This document shows, piece by piece, positions 53,532 to 62,595 of a DNA stretch of 64,000 nucleotides. A model generated the notes under the pieces. The model was not told the DNA's origin. It did not search any database and worked only from the letters and a program-made list of their open reading frames with translations. The DNA comes from Bacteroides fluxus YIT 12057. Its GTDB lineage: Bacteria; Bacteroidota; Bacteroidia; Bacteroidales; Bacteroidaceae. Position 1 is the first letter of the stretch. Each line of letters starts with the position of its first letter. The stretch lies in NCBI RefSeq assembly GCF_000195635.1, contig NZ_GL882689.1, forward strand, positions 302,683-366,682. The letters are read 5' to 3'. The position numbers and the translations under genes were made by a program.

Positions 53532-54512
53532 TTATTTCATGTCTCTCAGTTCCCAGCCCAATGCACTGGCACCCAAAACGGCAGCGTCGGAATCCTTCAG
53601 TTCGGAAGCCAGCAGCTTGGTCTTGCCTTTATAGATACTCAGCACATTATTGTCGATTGCTTTCTGGATGGGCTTAAAGATATAGTCACCTGCCTTGGCC
53701 AAGCCACCGAACAATACAATGGCCTCCGGGCTGGAGAAGGCGATAAAGTCTGCCAATGCCTCGCCCAGGATGGTTCCTGTAAATTCAAAAATGTCCTGTG
53801 CCAGCTTGTCGCCTTGAACGGCGGCATCATATACATCCTTGGAAGTGATGTTCTCGGCAGGAATGGAACGCAGCAGGCTCGGTTCTGTACTTGCCGTCAG
53901 AAATTCACGCGCCGAGCGCGCCACACCTGTAGCCGAACAGTAAGTTTCCAGACATCCGTGACGTCCGCAACCGCAAAGACGGCCGTTTTCGCGACGGATG
54001 ATGGTGTGTCCCAATTCGCCGGCAAAACCGTCGTGGCCATATACCATCTGGCCGTTGATGACGATGCCGCTGCCCACACCCGTACCCAGAGTGATCATGA
54101 TGAAGTCTTTCATGCCGCGTGCCGCTCCGTATGTCATTTCACCGATGCCTGCGGCGTTGGCGTCATTGGTCAAGGCACAAGGGATGCCCAGACGTTCCTC
54201 AAACATGGCAGCCAAAGGAATGACTCCTTTCCACGGAAGGTTCGGGGCAAATTCTATTGTACCGCTATAATAGTTTCCGTTGGGTGCGCCGATACCGATA
54301 CCCTTTATCTTATCTGCACCACCATTGGCAATGATCAGGGGAAGCAGATTCTTGCATACTTCATTCACGTAATCATCAGCCTGTTCATAAGCTCCCGTTT
54401 TGATAGAACCGCTTGCAATAATAGTTCCGCGTGCATCTACGATACCAAAGACGGTATTCGTGCCGCCTATGTCAATGCCCACCACATAGGGCTTTTCCAT
54501 GTTTGAATTCAT
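53532..54512 (-). CDS. ROK-family sugar kinase, probable glucokinase
   Basis: This 326-residue ROK protein has the phosphate-binding VGIDIGGTNTVFGIVD, the catalytic-region LTNDANAAGIGE, TLGTGVGSGIVING, GELGHTI and the zinc motif CGCGRHGCLE. There is no DNA-binding domain, so it is a kinase rather than a repressor. Glucose is the most likely substrate from family resemblance (ROK glucokinases of Bacteroidetes), but N-acetylmannosamine or other sugars are possible. ATG at 54500 is an alternative start. It is transcribed toward the DUF6078 gene. Confidence 0.9.
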   Translation of the reverse strand: MNSNMEKPYVVGIDIGGTNTVFGIVDARGTIIASGSIKTGAYEQADDYVNEVCKNLLPLIIANGGADKIKGIGIGAPNGNYYSGTIEFAPNLPWKGVIPLAAMFEERLGIPCALTNDANAAGIGEMTYGAARGMKDFIMITLGTGVGSGIVINGQMVYGHDGFAGELGHTIIRRENGRLCGCGRHGCLETYCSATGVARSAREFLTASTEPSLLRSIPAENITSKDVYDAAVQGDKLAQDIFEFTGTILGEALADFIAFSSPEAIVLFGGLAKAGDYIFKPIQKAIDNNVLSIYKGKTKLLASELKDSDAAVLGASALGWELRDMK

Positions 54513-54557
54513 GATATTTCTTTTGTTTAAAGGGTTAATTAATAACATTAATGGTTA

Positions 54558-54588
54558 CAAATTACACAAAGAAAAATGACACTGCAAA
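54558..54588 (-). promoter_or_regulatory. Candidate ROK kinase promoter
   Basis: On the - strand TTTG (54585-54588) is followed after 19 bp by GTAATTTG (54558-54565), which is close to TAnnTTTG. Confidence 0.35.
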
Positions 54589-54605
54589 ATCTTTTTTTAA
54601 AAAAC

Positions 54606-54636
54606 TTTGTCGCTTTTGCAACTTTTCGTAACCTTG
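54606..54636 (+). promoter_or_regulatory. Candidate promoter of the efflux operon
   Basis: TTTG at 54606-54609 is followed after 19 bp by TAACCTTG, one mismatch from TAnnTTTG, 55 bp before the GTG start. Confidence 0.4.
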
Positions 54637-54691
54637 CTGCGTCTAATAGTGAAAATCAATAAGCATACAGCAAGCTATAAACAGGAAAATC

Positions 54692-55408
54692 GTGATACAG
54701 CTAAAAGACATCAACAAGACCTACAACAACGGAGCACCGCTACATGTGCTCAAAGGCATCAATCTCGACATTCAGAAAGGGGAGTTCGTTTCCATCATGG
54801 GAGCATCCGGTTCGGGTAAATCTACCCTGCTGAATATATTGGGTATTCTGGACAGTTATGATACGGGCGAGTATTACCTGAACGGTACCCTCATCAAGAA
54901 TCTCAGCGAAACCAAGGCTGCCGAATACCGAAACCGCATGATCGGTTTCATCTTCCAGTCTTTCAACTTGATCTCCTTCAAGAATGCAGTGGAAAACGTG
55001 GCGCTTCCTCTCTTTTATCAAGGGGTCAGCCGTCGTAAGCGTAATGCTATGGCGCTGGAGTACCTTGACCGATTGGGGTTGAAAGAATGGGCCCATCACA
55101 TGCCCAATGAAATGTCTGGCGGACAAAAACAGCGTGTAGCCATTGCCCGTGCACTCATCACCCAACCTCAAATTATCCTGGCGGATGAGCCTACGGGGGC
55201 CCTTGACAGCAAGACGTCCGTGGAAGTGATGCAGATATTGAAGGACCTCCACCGGACGGGCATGACTATCGTGGTGGTCACTCACGAAAGCGGCGTTGCC
55301 AACCAGACAGACAAGATTATCCACATCAAGGACGGAATCATAGGTAGCATTGAGGACAACCTGAATCATGATGCCTCGCCTTTCGGCAAAAACGGATACA
55401 TGAAATGA
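54692..55408 (+). CDS. ABC transporter ATP-binding protein, MacB/LolD type
   Basis: This 238-residue ATPase powers the two FtsX-like permeases downstream. It has Walker A GASGSGKSTLL, the Q-loop region FIFQSFNLI, signature MSGGQKQRVAIARA, Walker B IILADEPTGALDSK and the H-loop VVVTHE. The start is a GTG at 54692, giving IQLKDINKTYNNG after the initiator, the usual family beginning; no ATG is nearby. In the MacAB-type system the ATPase drives periplasmic pumping rather than transport across the inner membrane. Confidence 0.94.
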   Translation: MIQLKDINKTYNNGAPLHVLKGINLDIQKGEFVSIMGASGSGKSTLLNILGILDSYDTGEYYLNGTLIKNLSETKAAEYRNRMIGFIFQSFNLISFKNAVENVALPLFYQGVSRRKRNAMALEYLDRLGLKEWAHHMPNEMSGGQKQRVAIARALITQPQIILADEPTGALDSKTSVEVMQILKDLHRTGMTIVVVTHESGVANQTDKIIHIKDGIIGSIEDNLNHDASPFGKNGYMK

Positions 55409-55463
55409 TAAAGGATTGGCCCTTTTCCTCCTTTAATTTTTAATTCTTAATTCTTAATTATCA

Positions 55464-56723
55464 ATGATAGACCTTTGGCAAGAAATATACGGAACCATCA
55501 AGCGCAACAAACTGCGAACTGCCCTTACCGGTTTCGCCGTAGCATGGGGCATCTTCATGCTCATTGTCCTGCTTGGAGCCGGCAATGGCATTATACATGC
55601 CTTTGAACAGAATTCTTCGGAACGCGCATTGAACTCCATCCGTATTTTCCCGGGATGGACCACTAAATCGTACGACGGCTTGAAGGAGGGGCGGCGTATC
55701 CGGCTGGACAACCGCGACCTGGAAGCTACGGACAAACAATTCACGGAGCATGTCATCAGCGCAGGTGCCACGGTGCGCCAGAGTAATGTGAATGTCAGCT
55801 TCGGAAAGGAATATGTCAACATTTCGCTGATGGGAGTATATCCCAACTATACCGAGGTGGAGACAGTAAAGACAGCCGGCGGACGCTTCATCAACTACAA
55901 CGACTTGAAGGACCGCCGCAAGGTCATCATCCTGCACAAGAAAACTGCGGAGATACTATTCGACAAGACACATACCGAACCTGTAGGGCAATTTGTCAAT
56001 GCCGGAGGAGTGGCCTATCAGGTTGTAGGCATCTACAATGACCAGGGAGACCGGGAAGCCAATGAAGCGTACATTCCTTTCTCCACCTTGCAGACCATCT
56101 ACAACAAAGGAGACAAGCTGAACAATATCATCTTCACTACCAAAAACCTGTCCAGCATGGAAAGTAACGAGGCATTCGAGAAAGAGTATCGTAAAACCAT
56201 CGCCGCCAACCACCGCTTTGACCCGACGGACGACAGTGCCATCTGGATATGGAACCGGTTCACCAACTACCTGCAGGCGCAAAATGCCATGGGCATCCTG
56301 CGTACGGCAATCTGGGTCATCGGCATCTTTACACTGCTGAGCGGCATTGTCGGTGTATCGAACATTATGCTGATTACCGTCAAGGAACGTACCCGGGAAT
56401 TCGGTATCCGCAAGGCGTTGGGAGCCAAACCTTTCTCCATTCTCTGGCTGATTATCATTGAGAGTGTCACTATCACTACCCTTTTTGGCTATATCGGGAT
56501 GGTGGCGGGCATTGGAGTGACGGAGTGGATGAATGCCGCCTTCGGTAGCCAGACCATGGATGCCGGTATGTTCCAGCAGACCATGTTCTCCAACCCGACT
56601 GTGGATCTCGGCATTGCCGTCCAAGCTACGCTGACTCTTATCATTGCAGGTACATTGGCCGGCTTCTTCCCGGCGAAGAAAGCGGTGAGCATCAGTCCTA
56701 TTGAAGCACTTAGAGCAGATTGA
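55464..56723 (+). CDS. MacB-like ABC permease (FtsX family), first
   Basis: This 419-residue protein has four membrane segments: one near residues 20-45 (TALTGFAVAWGIFMLIVLLGAG) and three near the C-terminus. A large periplasmic domain lies between, as in MacB/FtsX permeases. The typical GIVGVSNIMLITVKERTREFGIRKALGA sequence is present (partly quoted), and the end PIEALRAD is family-like. It lies 55 bp after the ATPase gene across an AT-rich microrepeat spacer. It is likely to form a heterodimer with the next permease. Confidence 0.93.
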   Translation: MIDLWQEIYGTIKRNKLRTALTGFAVAWGIFMLIVLLGAGNGIIHAFEQNSSERALNSIRIFPGWTTKSYDGLKEGRRIRLDNRDLEATDKQFTEHVISAGATVRQSNVNVSFGKEYVNISLMGVYPNYTEVETVKTAGGRFINYNDLKDRRKVIILHKKTAEILFDKTHTEPVGQFVNAGGVAYQVVGIYNDQGDREANEAYIPFSTLQTIYNKGDKLNNIIFTTKNLSSMESNEAFEKEYRKTIAANHRFDPTDDSAIWIWNRFTNYLQAQNAMGILRTAIWVIGIFTLLSGIVGVSNIMLITVKERTREFGIRKALGAKPFSILWLIIIESVTITTLFGYIGMVAGIGVTEWMNAAFGSQTMDAGMFQQTMFSNPTVDLGIAVQATLTLIIAGTLAGFFPAKKAVSISPIEALRAD

Positions 56724-56729
56724 AAGATT

Positions 56730-57971
56730 ATGAAAATAGATATAGATACATGTGAGGAAATCCTCATCACGATTACAAGGAACAAGACAAGAAGCCTGCT
56801 GACTGCATTCGGCGTATTTTGGGGCATCTTCATGTTGGTGGCTCTCATAGGCGGCGGACAAGGCATGCAGGAAAACTTGCAGTCGCAATTCGAAGGTTTC
56901 GCCACCAATTCGGGGTTCATAGCGGCGCAGAAGACAAGCGAGGCTTACAAAGGTTTTCGTAAGGGCCGCCGGTGGGACTTGGAAATGGAAGATGTGTATA
57001 GGACACGCAGTGTAGAAGGCATCAGGCTTGCCACCCCATCTACAGCTTTATGGGGGCAGACAGCGATTTATGGCGAGAACAAATACGAGTGCAGCGTAAA
57101 AGGTTTGTACCCCGAATACGAACAGGTAGAGCACCAGGAAATGACCTACGGACGCTTCATCAATGACGTGGATATAGCAGAAGCCCGCAAAGTGTGCGTC
57201 ATCGGCAAGCGTGTCTACGAAAGCCTTTTCAAGCCGGGAGAAGATCCGTGCGGCAAATATGTACGGGTGAACGGAATCTATTATCGCGTTGTGGGCATGT
57301 GCTCCTCGGAAGGTAATGTCAATATCCAAGGGCAGGCATCAGAAGCTGTCACGCTGCCTTTTACTACCATGCAGCAGACTTACAACCTGGGCAATACAAT
57401 CCAGGTTGTCTGCTTCATCATGAAACCGGGTGTGAAAGTAAAGGATGTGGAACCCGAGATAGAACGTCTCGTAAAGACGGCGCATTACATTGCGCCGGAC
57501 GACAAACAGGCAATCATGTTCCTGAATGCAGAAGCCATGTTCTCCATGATGGATAACCTGATGACCGGTGTAAGTATCCTGATCTGGATGGTAGGTCTGG
57601 GCACCCTGTTTGCCGGTGCCATCGGTGTATCGAACATTATGATGGTAACCGTGAAGGAGCGTACCACAGAAATCGGCATTCGCCGTGCCATCGGCGCACG
57701 TCCCAAAGATATCCTGCAACAGATATTGTCCGAGAGTATGGTGCTGACCACCATCGCGGGCATGGCGGGGATATCTTTCGCTGTACTTGTACTGCAGATT
57801 CTGGAACGGGCCACCAATGAACCGGGTGTCATTAAAATCCATTACCAGGTTTCATTCGGACTGGCCATCGGTACCTGCATCTTGCTCATTGCATTGGGAA
57901 TGTTGGCGGGGCTGGCACCGGCTTACAGGGCCATGGCCATCAAACCCATTGAGGCGATAAGGGATGAATAA
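56730..57971 (+). CDS. MacB-like ABC permease (FtsX family), second
   Basis: This 413-residue paralogue of the preceding permease has the same topology: an N-terminal membrane helix (SLLTAFGVFWGIFMLVALIGGG), a periplasmic MacB core, and a C-terminal FtsX domain with GAIGVSNIMMVTVKERTTEIG and the ending KPIEAIRDE. It starts 6 bp after the previous gene, which argues for translational coupling and a heterodimeric transporter. Confidence 0.93.
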   Translation: MKIDIDTCEEILITITRNKTRSLLTAFGVFWGIFMLVALIGGGQGMQENLQSQFEGFATNSGFIAAQKTSEAYKGFRKGRRWDLEMEDVYRTRSVEGIRLATPSTALWGQTAIYGENKYECSVKGLYPEYEQVEHQEMTYGRFINDVDIAEARKVCVIGKRVYESLFKPGEDPCGKYVRVNGIYYRVVGMCSSEGNVNIQGQASEAVTLPFTTMQQTYNLGNTIQVVCFIMKPGVKVKDVEPEIERLVKTAHYIAPDDKQAIMFLNAEAMFSMMDNLMTGVSILIWMVGLGTLFAGAIGVSNIMMVTVKERTTEIGIRRAIGARPKDILQQILSESMVLTTIAGMAGISFAVLVLQILERATNEPGVIKIHYQVSFGLAIGTCILLIALGMLAGLAPAYRAMAIKPIEAIRDE

Positions 57972-58035
57972 AGGTGCGGATGGAAAAACGATTAATCGGG
58001 AGTCAAAAAAAGAAAAACAATAATAATACAATTAT

Positions 58036-59142
58036 ATGAAAACGAAAAAGTATCTGAAAATCGCATTATTGGTGGTAGTAGCCGCCCTATTTATCTGGAC
58101 ATTCGTATTCCTGTATCAGAAGTCACAGCCCAAAGTGGTGATATATGAGACGGTAACTCCGGAAATAACAGACCTTGAGAAGACCACGGTTGCCACCGGT
58201 AAAGTAGAACCGAGAGATGAAGTTCTCATCAAGCCGCAAATCTCCGGCATCATTTCAGAAGTTTACAAGGAAGCGGGACAAAGCGTAAAGCAAGGTGAGG
58301 TAATCGCCAAAGTTAAGGTAATCCCTGAATTGGGTACGCTGAACTCTGCCGAAAGCCGTGTCCGTTTGGCCGAAATCAATGCCGCGCAGGCCGAGACCGA
58401 CTTTGCGCGCATAGAAAAATTGCATGAAGATAAGTTGATAAGTGCCGAAGAATACGAGAAAGGTGAAGTTGCCGTAAAACAGGCGCGCGAAGAACTGCAA
58501 ACGGCTAAAGACAACCTGGAAATCGTAAAAGAGGGTATCACCAAGAACAGTGCGTCCTTCAGCAGTACGCTGATCCGTTCCACTATCAACGGATTGATTC
58601 TGGATGTTCCCGTCAAAGTCGGTAATTCTGTCATCATGAGCAATACCTTCAACGATGGGACAACCATTGCCACTGTTGCCAACATGAATGATCTTATTTT
58701 CCGTGGAAACATTGATGAGACGGAAGTAGGCCGCGTACACGAAGGCATGCCTGTAAAATTGACTATCGGTGCCTTGCAGAACCTTTCCTTCAATGCCGTA
58801 CTGGAATATATTTCTCCGAAAGGTGTGGAAGAGAATGGTGCCAACCAGTTTGAGATCAAAGCCGCCGTTGCGGCACCGGATAGTGTACAAATCCGTTCGG
58901 GATACTCCGCCAACGCTGAAATCGTATTGGACCGTGCACAAAAGACACTGGCAGTGCCGGAAAGTACCATTGAGTTCAGTGGTGACAGCACCTTTGTCTA
59001 TGTCTTGACAGACAGTGTACCGGTACAGAAGTTCGAACGCAGGCAAATTGCAGTCGGTATGAGTGACGGCATCAAAATAGCCGTCAAGGGTGGAATAACC
59101 GCCAAAGACAAGATTCGCAGTAATGAGAAAAAGGATAAATGA
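58036..59142 (+). CDS. MacA-like periplasmic adaptor (membrane fusion protein)
   Basis: This 368-residue protein has one N-terminal membrane anchor (IALLVVVAALFIWTFVFLYQ). A biotinyl-lipoyl-like domain (VEPRDEVLIKPQISGIISEVYKEAGQSV, partly quoted) follows, then a helical hairpin (about 100-180, AESRVRLAEINAAQAETDFAR) and a beta-barrel with a membrane-proximal domain. It links the ABC permeases to the outer-membrane channel encoded next. This gene order (ATPase, two permeases, adaptor, TolC) is a complete tripartite pump; the cargo is unknown. Confidence 0.93.
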   Translation: MKTKKYLKIALLVVVAALFIWTFVFLYQKSQPKVVIYETVTPEITDLEKTTVATGKVEPRDEVLIKPQISGIISEVYKEAGQSVKQGEVIAKVKVIPELGTLNSAESRVRLAEINAAQAETDFARIEKLHEDKLISAEEYEKGEVAVKQAREELQTAKDNLEIVKEGITKNSASFSSTLIRSTINGLILDVPVKVGNSVIMSNTFNDGTTIATVANMNDLIFRGNIDETEVGRVHEGMPVKLTIGALQNLSFNAVLEYISPKGVEENGANQFEIKAAVAAPDSVQIRSGYSANAEIVLDRAQKTLAVPESTIEFSGDSTFVYVLTDSVPVQKFERRQIAVGMSDGIKIAVKGGITAKDKIRSNEKKDK

Positions 59143-59162
59143 CCGTTTAAAAGAACAAAATC

Positions 59163-60491
59163 ATGAAAATTAAATCAATCCTCGTCATATTGGTATGTGG
59201 TTGTGCGTCGTTGCAGGCGCAGGAACGGTGGACGCTCCGCCAATGCATTGATTATGCCATTGAGCACAACATCGACATCCGGCGGACAGCTAATGATGCC
59301 GAACAAAGTGCGGTAGAGGTCAATACGGCCAAATGGGCACGCCTGCCGAACTTGGACGGACGTGCCGGTCAGAACTGGAACTGGGGGCGTACGCAAACCG
59401 CCATCAAGAATGAGGACACCGGTGACTATTCTACAGTATATGTCAATACTTCCAGCAATGGAACCAATATGAGCCTCAGTACCAGTATCCCTGTTTTCAC
59501 CGGACTGCAAATTCCCAATCAGTACGCATTGGCCAAGTTGAACCTGAAAGCTGCCATAGCCGATTTGGAGAAAGCCAAAGAAGACATTTCCATTAATATA
59601 GCTTCAGCCTATCTTCAGGTATTGTTCAATGAAGAGCTACATCAGGTTGCCTTAGGACAGGCTCAATTGAGTAAAGAGCAATATGATCGCATCTATCGTC
59701 TGGCGGAAATAGGGAAGGCGTCACCCGCAGAAGTGGCAGAGGCCAAGTCACGCGTGGCGCAGGACGAAATGAATGTCGTGCAGGCTCTCAATAATTATAA
59801 ATTGGCTCTGCTTGACCTCAGCCAGCTTATAGAGTTGGAAACTCCCGAAGGCTTTGCGCTGGCAGCTCCTGCTGTCAACTTGGAATTGGCTTCCCTGACT
59901 CCGCCGGATGAAATCTTCCAGACGGCTTTAGTGAACAAGCCGTCCATACAGGCTGCCCGGTTTCGTCTGGAAGGAAGTAAACACAATATACGTATTGCAC
60001 AAAGTAACTTTTATCCGCAACTGAGTCTGAACGGTAGCCTTGGAACAAACTATTATTCTACCATTGACCGTACTTTTAGTCAGCAGATGAGTGATAACTT
60101 CAGCAAATATGTTGGCTTCAACCTCAGTGTGCCCATTTTCAACCGCCTGGCTACCCGTAACCGTGTACGGACGGCACGCCTGCAACGCGAAAACTATGCC
60201 TTGCAACTGGACAATACCAAGAAGATTCTCTACAAAGAGATTCAACAGGCCTGGTACAAGGCGACAGCCGCGGAAAGCCAGTACACAAGTAGCCATACAG
60301 CTGCCCTTGCCAGTGAAGAATCCTTTAAACTGATGAGCGAGAAGTATGAAAACGGGAAAGCCAATGCCGTGGAGTATAACGAGGCCAAACAGAATTTGAT
60401 GAAAGCCCAGTCAGATGAACTCCAGGCCAAGTATGACTATCTGTTCAGTACCAAGATACTGGACTTCTACAAAGGAATTCCTATTGAGTAG
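59163..60491 (+). CDS. TolC-like outer-membrane efflux protein
   Basis: This 442-residue outer-membrane channel protein has a signal peptide (SLQAQ) and two TolC repeats of long helices. The repeats contain WTLRQCIDYAIEHNIDIR, AKLNLKAAIADLEKAKEDI and the second-repeat equivalents LEGSKHNIRIAQSNFYPQL and FNRLATRNRVRTARLQ. The ending DYLFSTKILDFYKGIPIE is usual for Bacteroidetes members. It is the last gene of the efflux operon and is followed by a strong terminator. Confidence 0.94.
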   Translation: MKIKSILVILVCGCASLQAQERWTLRQCIDYAIEHNIDIRRTANDAEQSAVEVNTAKWARLPNLDGRAGQNWNWGRTQTAIKNEDTGDYSTVYVNTSSNGTNMSLSTSIPVFTGLQIPNQYALAKLNLKAAIADLEKAKEDISINIASAYLQVLFNEELHQVALGQAQLSKEQYDRIYRLAEIGKASPAEVAEAKSRVAQDEMNVVQALNNYKLALLDLSQLIELETPEGFALAAPAVNLELASLTPPDEIFQTALVNKPSIQAARFRLEGSKHNIRIAQSNFYPQLSLNGSLGTNYYSTIDRTFSQQMSDNFSKYVGFNLSVPIFNRLATRNRVRTARLQRENYALQLDNTKKILYKEIQQAWYKATAAESQYTSSHTAALASEESFKLMSEKYENGKANAVEYNEAKQNLMKAQSDELQAKYDYLFSTKILDFYKGIPIE

Positions 60492-60557
60492 AACTTTCGG
60501 AAGTTAACGAAGTATTCCGGATACCGATGGGTATAATTTTAGTTGTTGTGTTTGATT

Positions 60558-60600
60558 CTCCTCTCTTTTCCTTTCCGAAGGAAATAGAGAGGAGTTTTTA
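60558..60600 (+). terminator. Terminator of the efflux operon
   Basis: Arms CTCCTCTC (60558-60565) and GAGAGGAG (60587-60594) with an inner TTCC/GGAA pair, followed by T5. Confidence 0.85.
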
Positions 60601-60607
60601 TTCATGG

Positions 60608-61495
60608 TTACCTTCTCGTCTTTTCAACAGAGCGGGAAGAACGGCTATTGGAAGAGGGTTTCTTGTCCTTGCTGTCTGTGTTCACTCTGCTGCGACGGGT
60701 AGTATTGCCGGTATTATCTTTGTACTTTGTATTTCCGGCACTGGTTCTACGCGGGCTATTACTATTGCTTACGCTGCGACGGGTACTGCTCCCGGCGGCA
60801 TTTGCAGGACGGGAAGAGGTGTTGACATGTTCCCGCTTGCTGCCCGTACTGCCGGTACGTCTTGTCGTAGTGGCTGCATTTCCTGTAGGACGAGTACTTG
60901 AATTGGGACGGATAGTTACCGAGCCGAAATCGGAACGGCGGGCGGTATGATAAGACCTGTCATTCCGGATGCGGTACACTCCATTGTAAACAGGATGGTT
61001 ATAACGTCCCCGGTAATAGCTTGTATTATGATGATTCGTGCGATAATGCCCGCCGCAATATGTACGGTAATGGTATGGGCGCGGGAAATAAAAATGGTTA
61101 TGGTTGGTATAGTTTATGTAAATGCGGAATTCCCAACGTCCGCCGCTTACATAAACCGGACGGTAAAAATAGGAAGCTTGCATAAACCGGCTGTACTGCC
61201 TGCTGCTCAACACCCATCGCAAATCATCATTACGCACATCCAGGTAATCATAATAACGGTTCAAGGCCCACTCCTCACCACGCAGCACGTCATCCATCAG
61301 GTAACGTATGCCGGCAATGAAATCGTAATTGATTTCATATACATCATTGTACTGCTCCGTATTCAGATTCAATTCATAGGCCATTTTGTCCGTAAGGAAA
61401 CGGGTTTCTTTACGCACTTTGCTATTGCTCATGGCCGCACTGCAAATGGCGGTACCCATTATGGAGGCAAAAATTATAAGCATTATTCGTTTCAT
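60608..61495 (-). CDS. Secreted protein with basic, Ser/Thr/Arg/Asn-rich tail
   Basis: This 295-residue protein has a signal peptide (cleavage near ICSAAM). A folded-looking first part (about 25-120) contains ELNLNTEQYNDVYEINYDF and VLSSRQYSRFMQ. A Tyr/His-rich stretch (YRTYCGGHYRTNHHNTSYYRG in part) follows, and the last 110 residues are low-complexity and very basic (TTTRRTGSTGSKREH, RRSVSNSNSPRRTS). I do not recognise a named family. The tail could bind polyanions such as lipopolysaccharide or nucleic acid, which is inference. Confidence 0.75.
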   Translation of the reverse strand: MKRIMLIIFASIMGTAICSAAMSNSKVRKETRFLTDKMAYELNLNTEQYNDVYEINYDFIAGIRYLMDDVLRGEEWALNRYYDYLDVRNDDLRWVLSSRQYSRFMQASYFYRPVYVSGGRWEFRIYINYTNHNHFYFPRPYHYRTYCGGHYRTNHHNTSYYRGRYNHPVYNGVYRIRNDRSYHTARRSDFGSVTIRPNSSTRPTGNAATTTRRTGSTGSKREHVNTSSRPANAAGSSTRRSVSNSNSPRRTSAGNTKYKDNTGNTTRRSRVNTDSKDKKPSSNSRSSRSVEKTRR

Positions 61496-61542
61496 GATAT
61501 CGTTTTTTACAAATTTATATTCAATCTATTCTTCTGTGGAAG

Positions 61543-61567
61543 CAAAAATAGGGGAATGTTTTCCCCT
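61543..61567 (-). promoter_or_regulatory. Candidate promoter with dyad, for the 60608 gene
   Basis: On the - strand a 7-bp dyad (AGGGGAA and TTCCCCT, 4-nt loop) runs directly into TATTTTTG (61543-61550). This is the same arrangement as at rhaB. Confidence 0.45.
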
Positions 61568-61605
61568 ATTTATCTGTTTCTCTCTATAGTTGAATAGGGA
61601 AATCC

Positions 61606-62442
61606 CTATTTGGCCAAGGCAATGCCATCTTTCTGCAGGAGTATGAGATGTTTCTTATACAAATCTCCCACTGCTTTCTTGAAAGTCTTCTTGCTGACCC
61701 CAAAGGTGTCATAGATTTCTTCTGCCGGACTTTTGTCATTTAATGTCGTGCATCCTCCGTTATTACGGATATATTCCAGTAAAATCTCTGAAAAATCTTC
61801 TACTTTGCCTTGACCGGGCTTCTGCAGTATCAGGTCTATCTTGCTGTCTTCGCGTACCTGCTTCACATACGCCTTCATTGTCATTCCGGTATGTAGGGGC
61901 TGGAAAATCTCACTTTCATACAGCAAACCGCTATATTGGTTCTCGATAATCGCTTTGAAACCTAAATCTGTTTTCTGCCAGATAAGGACATCCACTTCCT
62001 GGCCGAACTCGTAGGGAGCTTTCTCTTTGGACAAGTAGCGATCTACCTTTGCCGATGCCACAATGCGGTAACTTTCGTCATCCAGGTGTGCATGGACTAC
62101 ATATTTTTTGCCTACCTGCATTTTCATCTTTTGTTCACGGAAAGGTACAAACAAATCCTTCATCAGCCCCCAGTTCAGAAAAGCGCCGTATTGGTTAACC
62201 CAAGACACTTCCAGACAGGCAAACTGGCCAACCTGCACCAACGGTGTCAGCGTGGTGGCAACCAATCGTTCTTCATTATCCAAGTAGATAAACACTTTCA
62301 ACTCATCTCCCGGTTTACAGTTTTCAGGTGCATAGCGTGCGGGAAGCAGAATTTCTCCCTCTTCCTCTCCATCCAGATACATACCGAAATCCACTTCTTT
62401 CACTACCTTCAGCGTATTGTATTTTCCTAACTCTATGCTCAT
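61606..62442 (-). CDS. CvfB-like S1-domain RNA-binding protein
   Basis: This 278-residue cytoplasmic protein has three S1-like OB folds (GKYNTLKVVKEVDFGMYLDG, FACLEVSWVNQYGAFLNWG and DVLIWQKTDLGFKAII) and a C-terminal winged-helix part (EDFSEILLEYIRNNGG, IYDTFGVSKKTFKKAVGDLYK in part). This is the CvfB family (YitL-like), implicated in RNA binding and regulation. The stop codon overlaps an 8-bp dyad with AATCCCTATT-like sequence at 61593-61610. Confidence 0.9.
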   Translation of the reverse strand: MSIELGKYNTLKVVKEVDFGMYLDGEEEGEILLPARYAPENCKPGDELKVFIYLDNEERLVATTLTPLVQVGQFACLEVSWVNQYGAFLNWGLMKDLFVPFREQKMKMQVGKKYVVHAHLDDESYRIVASAKVDRYLSKEKAPYEFGQEVDVLIWQKTDLGFKAIIENQYSGLLYESEIFQPLHTGMTMKAYVKQVREDSKIDLILQKPGQGKVEDFSEILLEYIRNNGGCTTLNDKSPAEEIYDTFGVSKKTFKKAVGDLYKKHLILLQKDGIALAK

Positions 62443-62459
62443 ACTCTTTCGTTTTGGGA

Positions 62460-62467
62460 CAAAGATA
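62460..62467 (-). promoter_or_regulatory. Candidate -7 box of the S1-protein gene
   Basis: The - strand reads TATCTTTG, a perfect TAnnTTTG match 18 bp before the start codon. Confidence 0.45.
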
Positions 62468-62535
62468 ATGTAATCTCATAACTTTTCGCTTTGAAAGATA
62501 ACTTTTTTCTATGAACAACTCTTTCGGAAATCGGT

Positions 62536-62543
62536 TATCTTTG
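62536..62543 (+). promoter_or_regulatory. Candidate -7 box of mdh
   Basis: TATCTTTG fits TAnnTTTG and lies 53 bp before the ATG; no good -33 box is visible. Confidence 0.45.
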
Positions 62544-62595
62544 TAATGTAGTAAGCAATAAAGAATTTGAATTATTCACCTTTAAATAAAAAAGT

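Noticed and set aside
53457..54506. 349-residue + strand reading frame opposite the ROK kinase
   Set aside because: Antisense to a kinase with all ROK motifs; no recognisable protein features.
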